From Siphonodentalium dalli (lineage: Eukaryota > Mollusca > Scaphopoda > Gadilida > Siphonodentaliidae), in NCBI GenBank assembly GCA_032622095.1, contig CP136068.1:163949465-164013464 (forward strand): a DNA stretch of 64,000 bases, written 5' to 3'. A program made the translations under genes and the position numbers. The stretch's first letter is position 1, and each line of letters opens with the position of its first letter. Below, piece by piece: positions 1 to 10,730 of this stretch. The notes beneath the pieces are model-generated. The model did no database searches. It was not told the origin of the DNA and worked only from the letters and a program-made list of their open reading frames with translations.

Positions 1-2718
1 GGAAAGTCAGATGCGACTTGACGCTGAACATCCATAACAATTTTGGTTAGAACCATAAACCAAACCAAGGACAGAGACCCTGATAAGATAAGATTCATTT
101 CGGTTAAACATACATATCAATTACAGTATATGCAACCTATACGATAACATAATGAAGTCTTGTGTAAATATTATGCCCACTAAATATGTGGTCCTAGGGC
201 TAAATTATAAAAGTTGTAAACTATAGTGCAATTTACATGTGCACATGACAATCATGGCAGTATACACATGTTCCACAGTGAAGTGTTTATTATAAATAGC
301 AGTAACTTTGTTGTGTGTGTGTACATATATGTTCGGATGTTTAGTGTGTTAACATAGAATCGCTACAATTTTATCTGATGACTCTTAAAAAACTGCATAA
401 TTTGGAGCAATACGATGTATGTATAATCCATAAGATGATTCGGTTTCATTGTCTCGTAACGGTCTACTCGAGTGGGAACGAGTCATAAAGTCTGTAAAAT
501 AAACATGATTATAACAAATCGTTGATACGCCGTAGCGTGTCGCCCGGCATGTGTGGTCTATATACAAACTCCAAGCATGTTAATACTAAACGAATAACCG
601 ATTAGCTGCATGCATGCGAACGGCAGCATTCACGTGCGTGTGATCAAGGCATCGCGTTATCCTTCATTCACGTTCTTGAGATCGCAAATCTGAATGATGA
701 GATGGATGTTCAATTAATTTCAATTGAAACACATTCATAATATATATGCACACAATATTTCGAATATGTTATGGATTCATATTTCAGATGACATTCGCAG
801 TCCAATTGATCAGTCTCAGATACACATAAAAACACTCGAAAACTCATCAGAACTCCTTAAGTAATACGCATATTTACTGCACAGAAACTCGGCGTTTGGT
901 CGCATCTTCATCTGTGCCGTTCGCATCTTTCTGGACCGACAGTGGTCCCTTCATATCGCGCGGATATTGAGAACGACACGGATTTTAAAAATTCTGTCAA
1001 ATCCTATGCTTCATTGACAGATTCAACTATATACCGGCATTTGTTTTGGAAGCGTGGAAGTCCAGAAACTATACTAGTGAATGGATGTTCTCGAAAATTT
1101 GAGTGAGCAAAAGCAAAACCACCAATGAACAAATTCGACAAAAAAAAATTAATGGTCTGATCTGGGAAAACTAAATGACAACTAGTGGATACATACTCCT
1201 GCTTCGTGTGGACATACACAATACGATGCTCGATGTCTGTATAACGATGAGAAACAAACATATCCCCATATCATATACTTGAAAATGACTTTCCCATATT
1301 CTCGGTTTTGGCGATACCCTCGGTTTTGGCGATACCATGTACACGGGGGTGAATAACACCAACTAGAACAATTAAAATATTTCACCTATCATTGTAAAAA
1401 GGGTTACTAAGTTATATTTGGAAGTCGTTTGAAAAATCCGACGTGATTTTTTGTCACAAAGGTACAAATGCTCACCGGGGAATAAGCCCAACTAGAACAA
1501 TGAAAGTAACGACTTCCATATGTAACTTTGTGACAAAAAAAAGAAGGATTTGTTTGCACTTGTTCGGGTGTGTTACACTTATAAATTAGTACTCATGCAG
1601 GCGCTATGTCAACTGGAGGAATGTAGCATTCTACTAACATCGCCGACAATCTCAAGCCAATTAACCACAGAACTCCATAGAATACATCGTCTGAACTAAA
1701 TACGCTCAATTGTAAATATATACTTCACGATATCAGCGACTAACTAGCTAACTAATTTCGCTAAGCATCGAGAGTCGCTGCATTTAATGAATATATAAGA
1801 ATTACGGGGTGTGTTGTCAATTTGGATATAATATTTGTAAAAAAAATAACTACTTTGAGCAAGACTATTGTCCATTTCTATTTGATCACCCAAGATGAGT
1901 GTTTCGTATCACTTTAAACGACCTCCAAATGTACCTTTTATTTGTATCCCCCTTTTTTCACAAGCATAGCGGGAATATTTAAATTGTTCTAGTTTGAGTT
2001 ATGACAAACGTTGTGACAAATTTTTTTTTTTAAACAAAACAAAACAAAAAACACATATGACTTGTAACCAACCCCTGTAACCCGATTACAAACCCGTTAT
2101 CTATATTTCTTGCACCAAATCTGGACATACATGTATCTTATTTAGAGCGGAAGTTCTTGTTGACGATTTTTACATACAACTCAGCAAAATGGCACCCAAT
2201 TAGACCTATTTCGTTTGATTTAACTGATGTCTGTCATGCTTGTAGTTGTCAGTGTGCGTTTGTACACTAGTGTTGATATAATAACCCGAGAAGCACACTA
2301 TGTTATATGCGTAATATTTTTTTGTTTTATTGGGATTTTCCAAACTTAATGACTGAGGAAATTACGCAAAGACTGTTAGATATTTTGTTTGTTTGCGTGG
2401 TCATTAGTATGGTCGTGGGGAAATTGAAACCGGAATAAAAATTGGATACAATCAGATTTTGGTGTCATTCGACTCGGAAAAAAACATCATGCGAACAACA
2501 TATCCAAAATCCTAAAAAAAAATGATCATGGGAAAATTCAATATCCAAGATGGCGTCCACACTAGCTATTGGAATCGGAACAATCTGAAATTCTGCGGTA
2601 AATGCTCCAATTAATGCCAAATTTGTAATAAATTGAAATATAGACACACATTGCTTAGTCATCAACCATATATATATATAATGTCTGTCACAAAATGGCC
2701 GCCAAATTGGACAAAATT
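1..2718. other. AT-rich spacer without a recognisable gene
   Basis: No reading frame here has protein-like composition, and no RNA gene is recognised. The only structures seen are a dispersed repeat (annotated separately at 1369-1545), an 18-bp direct duplication containing CTCGGTTTTGGCGATACC around 1300-1337, and simple A/T and TA runs near 2020-2060 and 2670-2682. Unrecognised intron or regulatory sequence cannot be excluded. Confidence 0.6.
1369..1545. repeat. dispersed repeat, copy 1
   Basis: This stretch is clearly related to 38495-38665. Both contain an ATTAAAATATTTCA start, a TTTGGAAGTCGTTT-like block, a TGTCACAAAG block, a TACAAATGCTCACC-like block and an AACGACTTCCA end. The 38-kb locus also carries an extra half copy (38440-38510). 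The block is itself partly self-complementary (GGAAGTCGTT versus AACGACTTCC), so it can fold back and is probably a small non-autonomous element. The family is not known to me. Confidence 0.6.
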
Positions 2719-2810
2719 TAATGAAATTTTAATTTTGAGTAATATTGAATAGTTAGTGCTGTAAGAGTGAATAATCGATCGAAAGTAAAGTGAGGAAAGT
2801 AAGTCGGGAT

Positions 2811-3205
2811 TTTTTTTACCCTGTGCCAATGCATTCTCTTATATATGCGAGTCGACCATAGGTCGCCTCGCATATATAAGAGAATGCATTGGCCTAACAA
2901 TTTTTTATCAATTTTTTTAAATAAATGTTTCTTACAATTTTTAGGACATAAATAAAAAACATCCATTACCCTGCAGGGAGCCCCACACATATATAGAATC
3001 ATATAGAAGAATGTCGTCTGCTCATGTTTGTCTGGGGCTCTGTATGGGTGAAATTATAAAATTGTTAAAGAATACAATTTTTTTTTAATCAAAATTGTAA
3101 AAAATTGTTAGGCCAATGCATTCTCTTATATATGCGAGGCGACCTATGGTCGACTCGCATATATAAGAGAATGCTTTGGTACCGGGTAAAAAAATCCCGG
3201 CTTAT
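2811..3205. mobile_element. foldback MITE, composite of two ~69-bp palindromes, copy 1
   Basis: Two near-identical palindromes (2825-2893 and 3112-3179) flank a ~218-bp interior. Each reads GCCAATGCATTCTC...GAGAATGCATTGGC around a TCGACCATAGGTC centre. Outside them lie a shorter inverted pair, CGGGATTTTTTTTACC (left) and GGTAAAAAAATCCCGG (right). The interior contains CCCTGCAGGGAGCCCC. The whole unit can fold into a large cruciform. It has no coding capacity and is best read as a non-autonomous DNA element. A second copy with inverted interior lies at 3587-3957. Confidence 0.8.
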
Positions 3206-3586
3206 GACTGGATTTGATATGGCGGGAAGAATGATTGCAGCGTATAATAGAAACGTTTGATCAGAGATGTACGAATTCTCTCTAATTTATATTACGAGAG
3301 AGCAAGCGAAAGTAGGTTCTCGTGCAACTGTGTGAGCTGGACATTTGGGCGTCCGCAAATGGAAAAGTAACGCAGTTTTTTCTGTACTGTTTATCTTGAA
3401 TCGTGTGATATATTGTAATTAAAAACAGTTAAATGTGATATAGTAGAGAAGGATTGATTATGTGACCTTTTCTAGATCAAACACATATGTACTCAGAGCA
3501 GTCTCACGAATGTGACCGATCATCATTTATTTTGTTATCTACAACATCAAAGCGTTCAATACTCACTGCTATAGAATAGTATGATA

Positions 3587-3960
3587 GGGATTTTTCTACC
3601 CTGTGCCAATGCATTCTCTTATATATGCGAGTCGACCATAGGTCGCCTCGAATATAAAAGAGAATGCATTGGCCTAACAATTTTTTACAATTTTAATAAT
3701 TTTTTCTTGTATTCTTTAACAATTTTATAATTTCACCCATACAGAGCCCCAGACAAACATGAGCAGACGACACTCTTCTATATGCTTCTATATATGCGTG
3801 GGGCTCCCTGCAGGGTAATGGATGTTTTTTATTTTATGTCCTAAAAATTGTAAGAAACATTTATTTAAAAAACATGATACAAAATTGTTAGGCCAATGCA
3901 TTCTCTATGGTCGACTCGCATATATAAGCGAATGCATTGGCACAGGGTCAAAAAATCCCG
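3587..3960. mobile_element. foldback MITE, copy 2, interior inverted
   Basis: This unit has the same architecture as 2811-3205: palindromes at 3605-3673 and 3892-3941 around a ~218-bp interior. The second palindrome has lost part of one arm. The interior is the reverse complement of copy 1 (CCCTGCAGGG and its neighbours run the other way). The sequence just outside on the right, GACTGGATTTGATATGGCGG, is in the same orientation in both copies. Only the interior has therefore flipped. Confidence 0.8.
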
Positions 3961-4334
3961 ACTTACGACTGGATTTGATATGGCGGGTCACAAGTGCCTC
4001 CGATCAAGTGATGAAACACGAATATTTTGCTTTTATCAGAAGAATGCTGGTCGTATATTATGAACGCAATTTATTAAAACACAAATGATTACGATAGGCT
4101 ATCTTCAATACATTTCAAACTTGACCAAAATTGCCTGCATAGTCTGTGGCAGAGACTATATGTTTATGCCTGGAAATTATATTTGTTTGCGTACGAGTTA
4201 AAAAACTATGGATACTTAGTAATTTAAATTTACACTAACACGGTGGGGAATCATGTGATTTTTGTGGTTGTGAGTATCACGCTTTCAAAATGGCAAACAT
4301 ACCCAATCATAATATATGAGGAATTGACACAACA

Positions 4335-4609
4335 GTAGCATTTTGACTTTTACGAGCATATGCTATTTTATTTTTAAAACACGTGTATACCTTATTTGTT
4401 CCGAAATACTCAGTAGTTTTTTATAACATTCTGATCAAAGTTGCCAGTCGGAGATCCGTGGAATACATCAGTTCATACATCTAGGAGAATCCTTCGACTG
4501 ACAACTTTGGTCACAATATTAGAGCAAACAGCTGTGAGTATGGACACACACCACTATCAGCGTGTTTGAAAAATAGAATAGCATATGCTCGTAGCTGACA
4601 AAATACTAC
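4335..4609. mobile_element. MITE with ~45-bp imperfect terminal inverted repeats
   Basis: The left end GTAGCATTTTG...ACGAGCATATGCTATTTTAT is mirrored at the right end (ATAGCATATGCTCGT...CAAAATACTAC). A second inner inverted pair, AAAGTTGCCAGTCGGAG versus TTCGACTGACAACTTT, sits around 4438-4511. The element is about 275 bp with no ORF. The superfamily cannot be assigned because the target duplication is not clear. Confidence 0.6.
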
Positions 4610-4756
4610 GTACATGTACTATATCGTATCTTAGCTTATTATCTTTTTCCTCGTTTCTGATCGTATTTTCGATGACCTCAAGTAGAAACTAAGTGATTTG
4701 CCCTGCGGAGTTTCTACACGTTTGCTGAAGTAGTATCTACAACATGAACACGTATT

Positions 4757-5148
4757 AGGGTACGTTCGTACACTGGAAAGTTTGCACGGTATGGTTTGCA
4801 GGCATTTTGTCGTAGAACACGATATGGTGCCATAATATGAACGGAAACGAGCATATAAAGTGCATCTGTGCTACAGCTAACTACGTGCGAAGTAAAATCT
4901 CTGTAGTTCCACTAGTAACATTGCTACCGGAATTTGCCTGTAAATATCATGCAATTATCTCGCAAGAATAAATCATACAGGTATTTGAAGGCAAATTCCC
5001 ATAACATTGTTACTAGTGGAATTAGATAAATGTTACTTCTCGTGTCTTTCAGTTTGGTAAAGATGCATGTTATGTGCACGGTTCCGTTCATATTCTGGCA
5101 CCATGTGGTCTTCTATGACGAAATGGCCGCAAAAACATACCGTGCAAA
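4757..5148. mobile_element. AGGGTACGTT MITE, right end truncated
   Basis: This is related end to end to the complete copy at 38973-39390. The left terminus is AGGGTACGTTCGTACACTGG, followed by TTTGCACGGTATGG. The internal hairpin (CCACTAGTAACATTG versus CATTGTTACTAGTGG) is kept. The right inverted repeat stops after CATACCGTGCAAA, so roughly 25 bp of the terminus seen in the other copy are missing. There is no coding potential. Confidence 0.7.
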
Positions 5149-5280
5149 AACATACTTGTTTGTGGGCCCAGGACACTGTGGCATCACCCATTGCTCATTC
5201 TGAATATGGGCACCATAAAACAAAAAAACTGTGTTCTATAAAAGCTGCGTACAAGACTCTATGTTGAATCCTGCTACCTG

Positions 5281-5734
5281 TTAACCCTTTCAGTGCCAGG
5301 TCCGATTTTTGTATCAACCCATATACCCTGTGCCAATGCATTCTCTTATATATGCGAGTCGACCATAGGTCGCCTCGCATACATAAGAGAATGCATTGGC
5401 CTAACAATTTTTCATCATTCGTTATTATTTTGTACAATTTTAATAATTTTTTCTTATATTCTTTAACATGTATATTTAGTAGGTTTAGTGCCAGGGAATC
5501 TTATGTTTTTTATGGGCATCAAAATTATTGCTATGAATACTTGGTGATAGTTATAACATGCCCCTAAGGTGTTATCCAGTTTGTTTTTAAATTCCCTATA
5601 GCATGATTAAGCATACCCAAAAAAATTCAACCCAAAAACAAACAAAAAAAAGTTTTTTTAATTTTTTTTAGGGCCGATTTTACAGACCGTAAATTAGGGC
5701 CGATGAGATCGGCCCCTGACACTCAAAGGGTTAA
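5281..5734. mobile_element. piggyBac-type MITE, family 1, copy 1
   Basis: TTAA at 5281-5284 and 5731-5734 flanks inverted ends CCCTTTCAGTGCCAG (left) and CTGACACTCAAAGGG (right), which differ at two positions. TTAA target duplication with CCC...GGG ends is the signature of piggyBac transposons. The 446-bp body has no transposase, so it is non-autonomous. Inside are one ~69-bp palindrome (5332-5400) and a subterminal hairpin GGGCCGAT/ATCGGCCC near the right end. Copies: 11788-12262 (intact) and 8031-8203 (truncated). Confidence 0.85.
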
Positions 5735-6349
5735 AGCGGGCAGATAAATCCTGAGTTAAAGGCGCATTTAATTATCGAGTCACCGATTAATTTTTTTTAT
5801 AGTTCTTGGCATACGGTTTATTAACAACATATGACATAACACATGATTAAAATACTATAAATCATCACCATTTTGAACGTCTGTGTCTCAGAAGGTGCAC
5901 ATAGAGTAATATACAATAGCCGATATCATGGAAACATTTCCACCGTCTCGCTCCAAGAATGCAATATAATTAAAACTAATATATAGGGTTATTCCTCTTC
6001 TATTGAAGATAATTAACTTTGCACTACAATCCATATGAAACTTAACCACAAATAACACATCGGGGTACCTCAACAAAAAACAACATGATCAAAGTTTATT
6101 ACGCTGGATAAGTTGACAATACAATGTTTTGGAGCTTCCTCTTTCAAATGGTATATAATATGGCATATATTTAATATGTGATCTAGGGGTTCGAAAATTA
6201 AGTGGGACTTAAACATTTTCAAAATGGTATAAACCCCACGTATCGCCTGGAAATGGCCTAAATCCCGCGTACCAAAACGAGAGGGGTGATTCCGGGGTTT
6301 AAAAGTTAATTACTTCGTATGATTTATTGTTTTTAAATTCTCTTTTTAG

Positions 6350-6364
6350 TGAAAATACACGAAA
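6350..6364 (+). promoter_or_regulatory. candidate 3' splice site and start context for the 6365 ORF
   Basis: A pyrimidine-rich run ending in TTCTCTTTTTAG finishes at 6349, fifteen bases before the ATG. This resembles a splice acceptor, suggesting the start codon lies in a second exon behind a 5'-UTR intron. The start context ACGAAAATGC has A at -3, which is favourable in animals. No TATA box is convincing upstream. Confidence 0.35.
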
Positions 6365-6781
6365 ATGCGTATAGTGATCATTCTTGCTATATGTGGCGTT
6401 GCTGTAGCCCTTTCACCACATTACACAGCTAAGCGTGCTAAGTTAATTCGAAGAAATGAAGAGAGGCTATCCAGATTTAATGACTTAGCCAACGAACTGG
6501 AGTCAAAACGCGGAATGGGAGACGAACATACTGAGGGAGACGTAGAGGAAGATGAAAACCCATTGAAGACGATCATGGAAGTTTGCGTGCGCATGGAGAA
6601 GAATGAAGACATCAGTAAAACCATCGATCATATGGGAGATTTAATCAGTGACGTGAAGGAAAAGTACCCAGACGAGGAGTTCCCCGTCCCATCACAGCAA
6701 AAGGTGGAAGAATTATTCGGCGAAATGTGTACCAGCATCAAGACATTCCTCCAAGATGCGTACCCGGACATACTGAGTTAG
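6365..6781 (+). CDS. small secreted protein, 138 aa, unknown function
   Basis: This is the most gene-like reading frame outside repeats. The first residues, MRIVIILAICGVAVA, form a classic signal peptide with likely cleavage near residues 15-17, so the product should enter the secretory pathway. The mature part is highly charged and probably mostly helical. It has a basic start (KRAKLIRR), an acidic stretch around residues 52-66, and two cysteines (about 74 and 122) that could form one disulfide. No domain is recognised and no function is claimed. The ORF ends in ...YPDILS-stop. A GGTATGT donor-like sequence follows the stop at once. The downstream minisatellite starts in the last codons (ATACTGAGTTAG), and no AATAAA is seen within the next kilobase. 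It may be a full CDS or the coding exon of a spliced gene. Confidence 0.6.
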   Translation: MRIVIILAICGVAVALSPHYTAKRAKLIRRNEERLSRFNDLANELESKRGMGDEHTEGDVEEDENPLKTIMEVCVRMEKNEDISKTIDHMGDLISDVKEKYPDEEFPVPSQQKVEELFGEMCTSIKTFLQDAYPDILS

Positions 6782-7490
6782 GTATGTATACACATATACT
6801 GAGTTGGTGTACGTACACATGTATACTGAGTTAGGGTACGTTCACTTACATATGCGTTGGTGTACGTACACGCACATATATACCAAGTTGGGGTACGTAC
6901 ACGCACATATACAGAGTTGGTGTACGTATACATATATACTTAGTTATAAAGTACGAGTTAATGTACATACACGCGCATACGTACATGTATATACCGAGTT
7001 GGTGTACGTGCACATATATACTGAGTTGGTGTACGTACACATATATACTGAGTGGTGTACGTACACATATATACCGATTTGGGGTACGTACACGCACATA
7101 TACCGAGTTGGTGTACGTACACATATATGCCTAGTATAAAGTATGAGTTAATGTACATACACGCGCATACGTACATGTATATACCGAGTTGGTGTACGCA
7201 CATATATATACTGAGTTGGTGTACGTACACATGTATACTGAGTTGGTGTACGTACACATATATACTGAGTTGGTGTACGTACACGCACATATACCGAGTT
7301 GGGGTACGTACACGCACATATACCGAGTTGGTGTACGTACACATATATGCCTAGTTATAAAGTATGAGTTAATGTACATACACGCGCATACGTACATGTA
7401 TGTACCGAGTTGGTGTACGTACACATATATACCGAGTTGGTGTACGTACACATATATACTGAGTTGGTGTACGTACACATGTATACCCTT
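6771..7490. repeat. minisatellite with GTACGTACAC/ACTGAGTTGG units
   Basis: Tandem units of roughly 25-32 bp combine GTGTACGTACACATATATAC with TGAGTTG. A longer block containing TATAAAGTA(C/T)GAGTTAATG and ACACGCGCATACGTACATG recurs at about 6938, 7134 and 7355, so a higher-order unit near 200 bp is present. The first unit overlaps the final codons and stop of the upstream ORF. Many frames stay open on both strands because of composition, and I do not treat them as coding. Confidence 0.9.
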
Positions 7491-7530
7491 ATATGACTGG
7501 AGCTTCCTGAAATTGAGCGAAACCCCTGTA

Positions 7531-7692
7531 CCAATGCATTATCTTAGATATGCGAGTCTGTCGTATAGGGAGCCTGGCATATATCAGAGAATACATTGGC
7601 CTAACAATATTTACCTTTACCTTCTCAGCAAGTGTATCCTCCTATAGATAAGAGGCTCTCTGTGGGGAAACTCGCATATATAAGATAATGGA
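7531..7692. mobile_element. degenerate foldback MITE
   Basis: A decayed version of the ~69-bp palindrome spans 7531-7600 (CCAATGCATTATCTTAGATATG...ATACATTGGC). A half palindrome follows at about 7668-7690 (CTCGCATATATAAGATAATG). The interior retains CCTAACAATATTTAC. Many substitutions indicate an old insertion. Confidence 0.55.
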
Positions 7693-7892
7693 CTGGTGGG
7701 ATTAAATTATAAGATTGACTCTTGTTCAGATTAAGGTAACGAGTTTTAACCGAAACAGTTTGAAGACAAATTTACCATAAAGCACAGTGTACAAACTGTT
7801 CGATTATAACTGCATTTACGCTGCTACGGATTTCGGAAAATATATGTTGTCCCTGCATGGACGAGCCCTCAACATGTCTCGGTATTTTCTAA

Positions 7893-7941
7893 TGTGTTGC
7901 CACCTGGCACGATTGCGACAATCGTGCCAAGTGGCAACACA
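7893..7941. repeat. perfect-loop hairpin, 23-bp arms
   Basis: TGTGTTGCCACCTGGCACG... and its reverse complement ...CGTGCCAAGTGGCAACACA form 23-bp arms with one mismatch around a 3-base CGA loop. It is unrelated to the other palindromes in the window. It could be a small hairpin RNA-like structure or a transposon remnant. No function is claimed. Confidence 0.6.
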
Positions 7942-8030
7942 TAAAAAAACACTACCACGAAAAAAACTATTTTATTGCAATTTTGGGGACAGTTGAGATT
8001 TTGCTCATAATGCCAATACAGATTTAACGG

Positions 8031-8203
8031 ACCATATGTCGCCTCGCATATATAAGAGAATGCATTGGCCTAACAATATTTTTTTTTTTTTTTTTTTTTT
8101 TACAATTTTGTACAATTTTAATAATTTATTCTTATATTCTTTAACAGACTTATTTTGTAGGTTTAGGGCCGATGAGATCGGCCCGTGGCACTCAAAGGGT
8201 AAA
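8031..8203. mobile_element. piggyBac-type MITE family 1, 5'-truncated copy
   Basis: The sequence begins abruptly inside the ~69-bp palindrome (CCATATGTCGCCTCGCATAT) and continues through a T-tract (8080-8101), the TTCTTATATTCTTTAACAG block and the GGGCCGATGAGATCGGCCC hairpin. It ends at GGCACTCAAAGGG. The left half and the left TTAA are missing, and the right flank is A-rich rather than TTAA. This is a remnant that cannot move on its own. Confidence 0.7.
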
Positions 8204-8989
8204 AAAAAAAAAATTGCCATTGTAATTGAGTTTAAGCACAACTGGATATACACACACGAAGACAGAAACTACAGTCTATGTAATGGTCGAGAGAAGTGTA
8301 TTTTTCGCAAAAATATTTTTTTCTCCAAACAACCGGATCATGAGAACCACACAAACATGTATTTGTTAAAACATGTTAGGATCTTCTTCGATCTAAAATT
8401 AACTGTTGGCATGTTTGTGTAAATTTTTGTTGTTGCTTTGGAGGTGCCAATCATATGGACACAATATCGTAAACTTAACACCCCAAAAAAGCATAAAAAG
8501 GACAGTTGGATCATACATTGACGAACGTTCTATGTCTGGCCTACATATACACACTAACGCTTTTTCGGTTAGTATTCGTCTGTAGCAAATAACAAAACTC
8601 TACATTCAAGCCAAACTAAACTTTGCATCCATGTGAACCTTTATTTATTGAGGATGGCTTCCAAGATGGCGGTCGTAAATGAAGTTCCCTATATGAGGTT
8701 ATTTTCTACGCAGAAGTGATGCATCTACGCTATTATTATGGCATTCGCATTGGTGCATTTAGCACTTGATTGGTGACGTGGGTTTCTGGTCATGAATCCT
8801 ACATGTATGATCACACACACACACCGGTGTCCATTTCATATTTTAGTATCATCATCCGATATCGTTGAACTTTTCAGATTTGTCGCTCTTCATCCCGGAC
8901 CTGGATGTGAGAAACTAAATCAATTTTCGTTCGAAAATAAATCACAGCTGATTAAACATATAAGGAATAGCTGATTAAACATACGCATA
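8204..8989. other. spacer without a recognised feature
   Basis: AT-rich unique-looking sequence. No convincing ORF, tandem repeat or hairpin is seen here. A short CA run lies at about 8813-8822. Confidence 0.5.
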
Positions 8990-9547
8990 TTCTTAATCTT
9001 CTACAATCTTGTTTTACAGAGAAAAACAATCTTGTTACAGAGAAAAAGCACCTACAATCCAACATATAGCAAGACTTTTCTGTTTTCTGGATCGACGCAG
9101 AGCCTACATAACCACGTATATTCACCAAACGAGATCATATTTAAAAATAATTATTTGATAACCTGGAAATAATTTATTGTACATTTCACAAATCGCCCAA
9201 AATAAAGTTGAGTATGCAGATATGTGTATGTGGTTATTTTGTCCATCCGTGAAGACAACGACCCACCCCTTCCACTGGAATCCGGCCATCCATGAAGACA
9301 ACGATCCGCCCCCATCCCCTGGTCCATTCACGAAGACAACGACCCGCCCCCATTCCCTGGAATCCGGCTTAAACAGACCCTGGCATCAGGAATAATCCTT
9401 AACTAAATTTATTGCAAATAACCTGATGATAAATGAAGCAACAGTTTCCATTATACATTGAAATTAGTCTCATATATTGGATAGTAACGATATGAATTAG
9501 CAGCTTGACTGAAAGATTCAGCCTTTTTTTACTGAAAATATTATACA
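8990..9547 (+). repeat. composite repeat copy A, left part
   Basis: Collinear with 42720-43160 and with its tandem duplicate 43287-43727. Shared blocks include ACAGAGAAAAACA, CATAACCACGTATATT, AATTATTTGATAACCTGG, TCCATCC(G/A)TGAAGACAACG and AGCAGCTTGACTGAAAGATT. Within it, 9240-9368 holds three units of a degenerate ~40-60-bp repeat built on GAAGACAACGA(C/T)CC(A/G)CCCCC; copy B has two. Homology to copy B resumes at about 10655, after the inserted element 9548-10659. No protein is evident. Confidence 0.75.
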
Positions 9548-10659
9548 GTTATCGCCCGCGATTGAGTGAGACACGGGGATTTGTCGCCCGCTCGAGACCC
9601 GGAATGTCTCCCGAGGCCGCCATGCCCGAGGGTGACATTCCAGGTCGAGAGCGGCGACAAATCCCCGTGCCTCACGAAAACAAGGGTGATAACTGTTTTG
9701 TTATCCGACAAAGGAGTACACACGGACCTCCTTAATAGCAGGCATAAATGCGCGCATATATTCTTTAATCCAGTTCGAAAAGTTAATTTTATGTTGGAAT
9801 CATCGCTAATTAGAAAATAAAACATTCATAATCTGGATCAATTAACAGACCCGTCGTTTGTGCAGCTATTCTCCGGTCAGTTTGCTGATTGCATGGTGGC
9901 AATCGGTTCACGGAAAGAGGAGTAAAGCAATTTCGAAGTTGAGTAGCCATGCAGCGAAATGTTCGGTTTCGTTTCAAATGAGCGTGAAGACGCCGACAGA
10001 CGTGTTAATTTCCAGATTGCTAAAATGTGAAACTAACACGTTGTAGTGGTACAAAAAGAAATTGACATATGCCACAGATCGTTACGCAACATATGGGTAT
10101 TCTCTGAAGTCTGAGGAATGTATTGAAGAAAAGAAATAGTCAATTGATAAACATCAAAGAGTGGCTATTTGATCTAGTACATAAACGTAGTTGTAACTTA
10201 TGTACATCGTATGTGCAATTGTCTGCATCACATACCAATTGCATAATAAGGTTTATCTATTTGTCCCACGGTCTTTATTATTGATATAAAAGGGTCCAAT
10301 TGGAACATTACACCTTATAACGGATTTGTGTCGGTGATAACACCATTTATACATAGCGTGCTTTAATTGCAAATAAAAAAACCACACAATTATGCAAATT
10401 AGCAAACATCACAGTTCGCGGTTGTTATGAAATAGTGGGGTTTATAAAAGCAGTGTTTTTCGAAATTATTATAGAGCTGTCAGAGAATCTCTGCGCGTTG
10501 AGTTCTTCGTAGTTATGTGTTTACTGGTAACAGCTGAGCGGTCAATAACTGAGACAATGTTACCCTCGAGGGTAATATGGTGATTTACGGCCCGCCATGT
10601 GACGCACTCTCAACCAATCAGAAGAGAGGAAAATGGGATGAAATGGGATGAAGGATAAC
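9548..10659 (+). mobile_element. GTTATC...GATAAC transposon, short copy (T1)
   Basis: Starts GTTATCGCCCGCGATTGAG and ends GATGAAGGATAAC. Related to 12511-16701 in the opposite orientation: its left ~960 bp pair with about 15790-16701 and its right ~140 bp with 12511-12650. It is an internally deleted version of that longer copy. The left end carries a strong hairpin (about 9571-9672; CACGGGGATTTGTCGCC against GGCGACAAATCCCCGTG). The right part has the perfect palindrome TTACCCTCGAGGGTAA at 10560-10575. Copy B of the host repeat lacks this insert, giving an approximate empty site. No transposase is seen. Confidence 0.7.
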
Positions 10660-10730
10660 AAAATATGTTAGCACATATATGCATACACTGGTGTACGCTT
10701 ATGCTGAAACAAGCCATAGCATGCGATCGC

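Noticed and set aside
6804-7647. Overlapping Tyr/Val/His-rich frames downstream of the secreted-protein ORF
   Set aside because: These are translations of the GTACGTACAC minisatellite, open in many frames on both strands.
9505-9820. Small overlapping frames near 9.5-9.8 kb on both strands
   Set aside because: They fall on the terminal hairpin of transposon T1. The two strands give mirror-like peptides because the DNA is self-complementary.
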